Assembly (NCBI GenBank): GCA_003139735.1
Contig: PLGA01000466.1
Span: 7,239-14,615, forward strand
Direction of reading: 5' to 3'
DNA length: 7,377 nt
Source: Bryobacterales bacterium
GTDB taxonomy: Bacteria; Acidobacteriota; Terriglobia; Bryobacterales; Bryobacteraceae
Part shown: positions 5,364 through 7,377 of the stretch, one piece after another
Numbering within the stretch: position 1 is the stretch's first letter
Layout of the letters: the number at the start of each line of letters is the position of its first letter
The notes under the pieces: model-generated
Database searches by the model: none
Seen by the model: only the letters and a program-made list of their open reading frames with translations
What the model was told of the DNA's origin: nothing
Translations under genes and position numbers: made by a program

Positions 5364-6128
5364 ATGCAGACCCGGACCAACGCCGAACCGCAGACGGACG
5401 CGAATTTGCAGGAGCTTCGCGATCGGACCGTGATTGAGAACCTTCCGCTGGTTAAAGCCATCGCCATCCGCGTGCATGAAACCCTGCCGGTGCATGTGGA
5501 TCTGGACGACCTGATCCACGCCGGGGTGCTGGGTCTGTTCGGCGCAGTGGAGAAATACGACGCTTCCAAGAGCGTATCCTTCCAGGCCTACGCCAAGCAC
5601 CGCATCAAAGGGGCCATGCTCGACAGCCTGCGCCAACTCGACTGGGCATCGCGCGACCTGCGCAAGCGGCAGAAGCAGGCCGACGAAGTGACGCGGGACC
5701 TTTCGACCAAGCTGGGGCGCACTCCCGCCGAGAACGAAGTAGCGCGGGAAATGGGGATCAGCGTGGACCGCTGGCGGCGGATTTCGATGGAGTTAAGCAA
5801 CGTCGGACTGGTGCAACCGGGCAGTTCGCGCGACTCCGACCAGGAGCGGGACTACATCGCGGAGTTCCCCGCCACGCCGGAGTTCCGGCCGGACCGAATG
5901 TGCGAGCGGCGGCAGTTGCGAAGCACGCTGGACCGCGCGATCGCGGTTCTGCCGGAACGCTATCAGAAGGTCGTTTTCCTTTACTACACCAACGACTTGA
6001 CCATGAAAGAGATCGGCGACGTGCTGGGCGTCAACGAAAGCCGCATCTCGCAGATCCACAAGACGGCGCTGCGGAGAATGGCGGCCGCGCTGGAATCGGA
6101 GGGGATCCACTCGGCTAGCGCGTTCTGA
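5364..6128 (+). CDS. RNA polymerase sigma factor, FliA/WhiG (sigma-28) type
   Basis: A 254-residue alternative sigma factor that directs RNA polymerase to a specific promoter set; FliA/WhiG proteins serve flagellar late genes or development, and the target set here is unknown. Region 2 (about residues 24-100) is well conserved: 'NLPLVKAIAIRV', 'DLDDLIHAGVLGLFGAVEKYD', 'SFQAYAKHRIKGAMLDSLRQLDW'. The RIKGAMLDSLR and LDW pattern is characteristic of the sigma-28 branch. Region 3 (about 100-150) includes 'KLGRTPAENEVAREMGIS'. Region 4 (about 192-245) includes 'LPERYQKVVFLYYTNDLTMKEIGDVLGV' and the helix 'NESRISQIHKTALRRM' for -35 contact. Length is normal for the family. GAGGAA six bases before the ATG fixes the start. 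The gene stands alone behind a sigma-54 promoter with three upstream sites, suggesting a sigma-54 to sigma-28 cascade. No flagellar or anti-sigma gene is nearby, so the name fliA is not assigned. Confidence 0.9.
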   Translation: MQTRTNAEPQTDANLQELRDRTVIENLPLVKAIAIRVHETLPVHVDLDDLIHAGVLGLFGAVEKYDASKSVSFQAYAKHRIKGAMLDSLRQLDWASRDLRKRQKQADEVTRDLSTKLGRTPAENEVAREMGISVDRWRRISMELSNVGLVQPGSSRDSDQERDYIAEFPATPEFRPDRMCERRQLRSTLDRAIAVLPERYQKVVFLYYTNDLTMKEIGDVLGVNESRISQIHKTALRRMAAALESEGIHSASAF

Positions 6129-6144
6129 GGGGATCAGGGCTGCC

Positions 6145-6176
6145 GATGATAACATGATGGTGAAGATGATATCATG
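6145..6176. promoter_or_regulatory. Repeated operator candidate over the antitoxin start
   Basis: GATGATAACATG (6145-6156) and GATGATATCATG (6165-6176) match at 11 of 12 positions and are spaced 20 bp apart, close to two helical turns. The second includes the perfect 10-bp palindrome ATGATATCAT (6166-6175) and covers the antitoxin ATG at 6174. A related CATGATGATC follows at 6184-6193. Ribbon-helix-helix antitoxins usually bind repeated or palindromic sites at their own promoter, so autoregulation is inferred. Confidence 0.5.
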
Positions 6177-6437
6177 CTTACAGACATGATGATCCGTACG
6201 CAGGTCCAATTGACGGACGCGCAGATGCAGGCTCTTCGGCGTCTCTCGGCGGAGACTGGTAAATCCGCCGCGGAGTTGATTCGAAACGGCATCGACCAGT
6301 ACCTTGCTGGAAGGCGCGGCCCGACGGCGGAGGACCGTATCGAGCGGGCCATCAAGGTCGCGGGCGCCTTCGCATCCGGAGGCGGCGATGGCAGCTCCGA
6401 GCACGACCGCTATCTGGCGGAAGCGTTTGAGCGATGA
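6174..6437 (+). CDS. Ribbon-helix-helix antitoxin of a VapBC-type module
   Basis: An 87-residue CopG/Arc-type antitoxin. After a short lead (residues 1-6) comes the beta strand 'IRTQVQLTDAQ' (7-17), helix 'MQALRRLSAETG' (18-29) and helix 'SAAELIRNGIDQYLAG' (31-46). That is a ribbon-helix-helix fold that dimerises and binds the operator. Residues 47-87 are charged and Gly/Ser-containing, as expected of a tail that wraps and inhibits the toxin. The ATG at 6174 is preferred because GGTGAAGA lies upstream; ATGs at 6186 or 6189 would also keep the domain. Its last codons overlap the toxin start as ATGA. The gene is 45 bp after the sigma factor, with no clear terminator between. Confidence 0.8.
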   Translation: MLTDMMIRTQVQLTDAQMQALRRLSAETGKSAAELIRNGIDQYLAGRRGPTAEDRIERAIKVAGAFASGGGDGSSEHDRYLAEAFER

Positions 6438-6856
6438 ACGTCTTTGTCGATACATCCGCGTTCTACGCCGTCTTAGACCGCGATGACTTGAACCATTCCG
6501 CCGCCAGGGCGGCGTGGGCCGCCCTGCTTCGAGAGAAGGCGACCCTGTTCACGACCAGCTACGTGCTTGTGGAGACGATGGCCTTACTCCAACGCCGGAT
6601 CGGCATCGCCGCTATGCGCGCCTTCTACGAAGACATCTTACCGTTGCTACAGGTAGATTGGATTGCGGAAGAAGGGCACAGGGCGGGAGTGGAAGCCGTG
6701 CTGGCTGCCGGCAAGAAGGCGCTCAGCATGGTAGACTGTGTGAGTTTTCAAGCGATGCGCCAAATGGGATTGCACCACGCGTTCTGCTTCGACAAACATT
6801 TCAGCGAACAGGGCTTTGCCACGAAGCTTTCGTCATTTGGCTCGTCTGCCGATTGA
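6434..6856 (+). CDS. PIN-domain ribonuclease toxin, VapC type
   Basis: A 140-residue PIN-domain protein, the predicted endoribonuclease toxin of the pair; VapC toxins typically cleave tRNA or rRNA with Mg/Mn. The acidic metal-binding residues are all present: Asp6 in '[10 protein letters not shown]', Glu47 in '[10 protein letters not shown]', Asp101 in '[11 protein letters not shown]' and Asp120 in 'CFDKHF'. The length is typical for VapC, so the toxin looks intact and active. It is coupled to the antitoxin by ATGA. Its last eight codons (including the stop) overlap the 3' end of the convergent aspS, so the end after residue 132 is dictated by aspS sequence on the other strand. The RNA target cannot be read from sequence. 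Confidence 0.87.
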   Translation: MNVFVDTSAFYAVLDRDDLNHSAARAAWAALLREKATLFTTSYVLVETMALLQRRIGIAAMRAFYEDILPLLQVDWIAEEGHRAGVEAVLAAGKKALSMVDCVSFQAMRQMGLHHAFCFDKHFSEQGFATKLSSFGSSAD

Positions 6857-7377
6857 TATCCCCAGCTCCTTCAATTGCCGCTCCGGCACCGGCGCGGGGG
6901 CGTCGCACATCAGGTCCGTGCCGCGCGCGGTTTTGGGAAATGGAATCACGTCGCGGATGGAGGTCTCGCCGGCCAGGATCATCACCAGGCGGTCCAGACC
7001 GAGCGCGATTCCACCGTGCGGCGGGGCCCCGTATTCGAGAGCGTCCAGCAGGAAAAAGAAGCGGCGGCGCGCCTCTTCGTCGCTCATGCCGAGAGCCGCG
7101 AACACCTTGGCCTGCACGTCGCGGCGGTGAATACGGATGGAGCCGGAGCCGAGCTCCACGCCGTTCAACACCATGTCGTAGGACTTGGCGCGGCAGCGGG
7201 CCGGATCGGCGGTGAGCTTCTCCAGATCGTCGTCGTGAACCGAGGTGAACGGATGGTGGGCGGCATTCCAGCGGTTCTCTTCCTCGTCCCACTCGAACAT
7301 CGGGAAGTCCAGCACCCAAAGGAACCGGAACAGTTTGGGGTCGAGCAGTTTGTGACGGTCGTTGAACTTCTGCGCCA
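6833..7377 (-). CDS. aspS: Aspartyl-tRNA synthetase, C-terminal part (5'-partial)
   Basis: The last 180 or so residues of a class II aspartyl-tRNA synthetase, which attaches aspartate to its tRNA in the cytoplasm. The gene enters from the right edge. The bacterial-type features are clear: '[10 protein letters not shown]' and 'HHPFTSV', then '[19 protein letters not shown]', then class II motif 3 '[16 protein letters not shown]' with the ATP-binding Arg in GLDR, then '[18 protein letters not shown]' and the C-terminal 'LKELGI'. The bacterial insertion domain and motifs 1-2 are beyond the window. The reading frame runs through the window edge without a stop (codons from 7375). Whether it is discriminating or also charges tRNA-Asn cannot be judged, as that part is missing. 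Its 3' end overlaps vapC by 24 bp on the opposite strand. Confidence 0.95.
   Translation of the reverse strand, partial: AQKFNDRHKLLDPKLFRFLWVLDFPMFEWDEEENRWNAAHHPFTSVHDDDLEKLTADPARCRAKSYDMVLNGVELGSGSIRIHRRDVQAKVFAALGMSDEEARRRFFFLLDALEYGAPPHGGIALGLDRLVMILAGETSIRDVIPFPKTARGTDLMCDAPAPVPERQLKELGISIGRRAK

Noticed and set aside
5019..5636. A 205-codon minus-strand open frame across the sigma promoter region
   Set aside because: It covers the regulatory array and the conserved start of the sigma factor on the opposite strand. No family resemblance was found.
5793..6455. A 220-codon minus-strand open frame under the sigma factor end and antitoxin
   Set aside because: It is a shadow of two well-supported plus-strand genes. 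Its composition is Arg/Leu-rich with no motif.
6514..7215. A 233-codon plus-strand open frame across vapC and aspS
   Set aside because: It runs out of frame through both genes and becomes an Arg/Pro/Gly-rich string in the aspS part.

Overview
The window is high-GC bacterial DNA. It joins a piece of a tailed-phage (or phage-derived) tail module on the left to ordinary chromosomal genes on the right. A Tat-exported DUF2961/GH172 glycosidase, a sigma-54-type promoter in front of a FliA/WhiG-type sigma factor, and a vapBC module together suggest an Acidobacteriota (Solibacter/Bryobacter-like) or similar soil bacterium. That assignment is inference from gene content. No rRNA, tRNA or other phylogenetic marker apart from a partial aspS is present.

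Positions 1-3719 (plus strand) form the phage-like block. It starts with a gene cut by the window edge whose product carries three copies of a 36-residue NP-x-L motif. A small helix-turn-helix protein follows, then an 811-aa tail tape measure protein with a strong ribosome binding site, then a 73-aa protein translationally coupled to it by an ATGA overlap. The genes expected next in a tail module (distal tail, baseplate, fibre) are missing. After 160 bp without a convincing gene, which hold an imperfect inverted repeat, the DNA changes to host-type genes.

Positions 3880-5001 (minus strand) encode a secreted GH172-family protein with both presumed catalytic glutamates. Its start region contains a short palindrome. 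Diverging from it is a 50-codon, GTG-started open frame for a two-helix membrane protein (5058-5210).

Positions 5214-6128 are the most informative regulatory stretch. Three adjacent 17-bp copies of an inverted-repeat motif, an AT-rich segment and a GG-N10-GC sigma-54 promoter lead into a complete FliA/WhiG-type sigma-70 factor. The arrangement predicts that an NtrC-type activator with sigma-54 switches on synthesis of an alternative sigma factor.

Positions 6145-6856 hold a ribbon-helix-helix antitoxin and PIN-domain toxin pair (vapBC type) with ATGA coupling and a repeated, partly palindromic operator candidate over the antitoxin start. The toxin gene runs 24 bp into the 3' end of a convergent aspS (aspartyl-tRNA synthetase), which leaves the window on the right. 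No CRISPR array, insertion sequence with a transposase, or RNA gene was seen.
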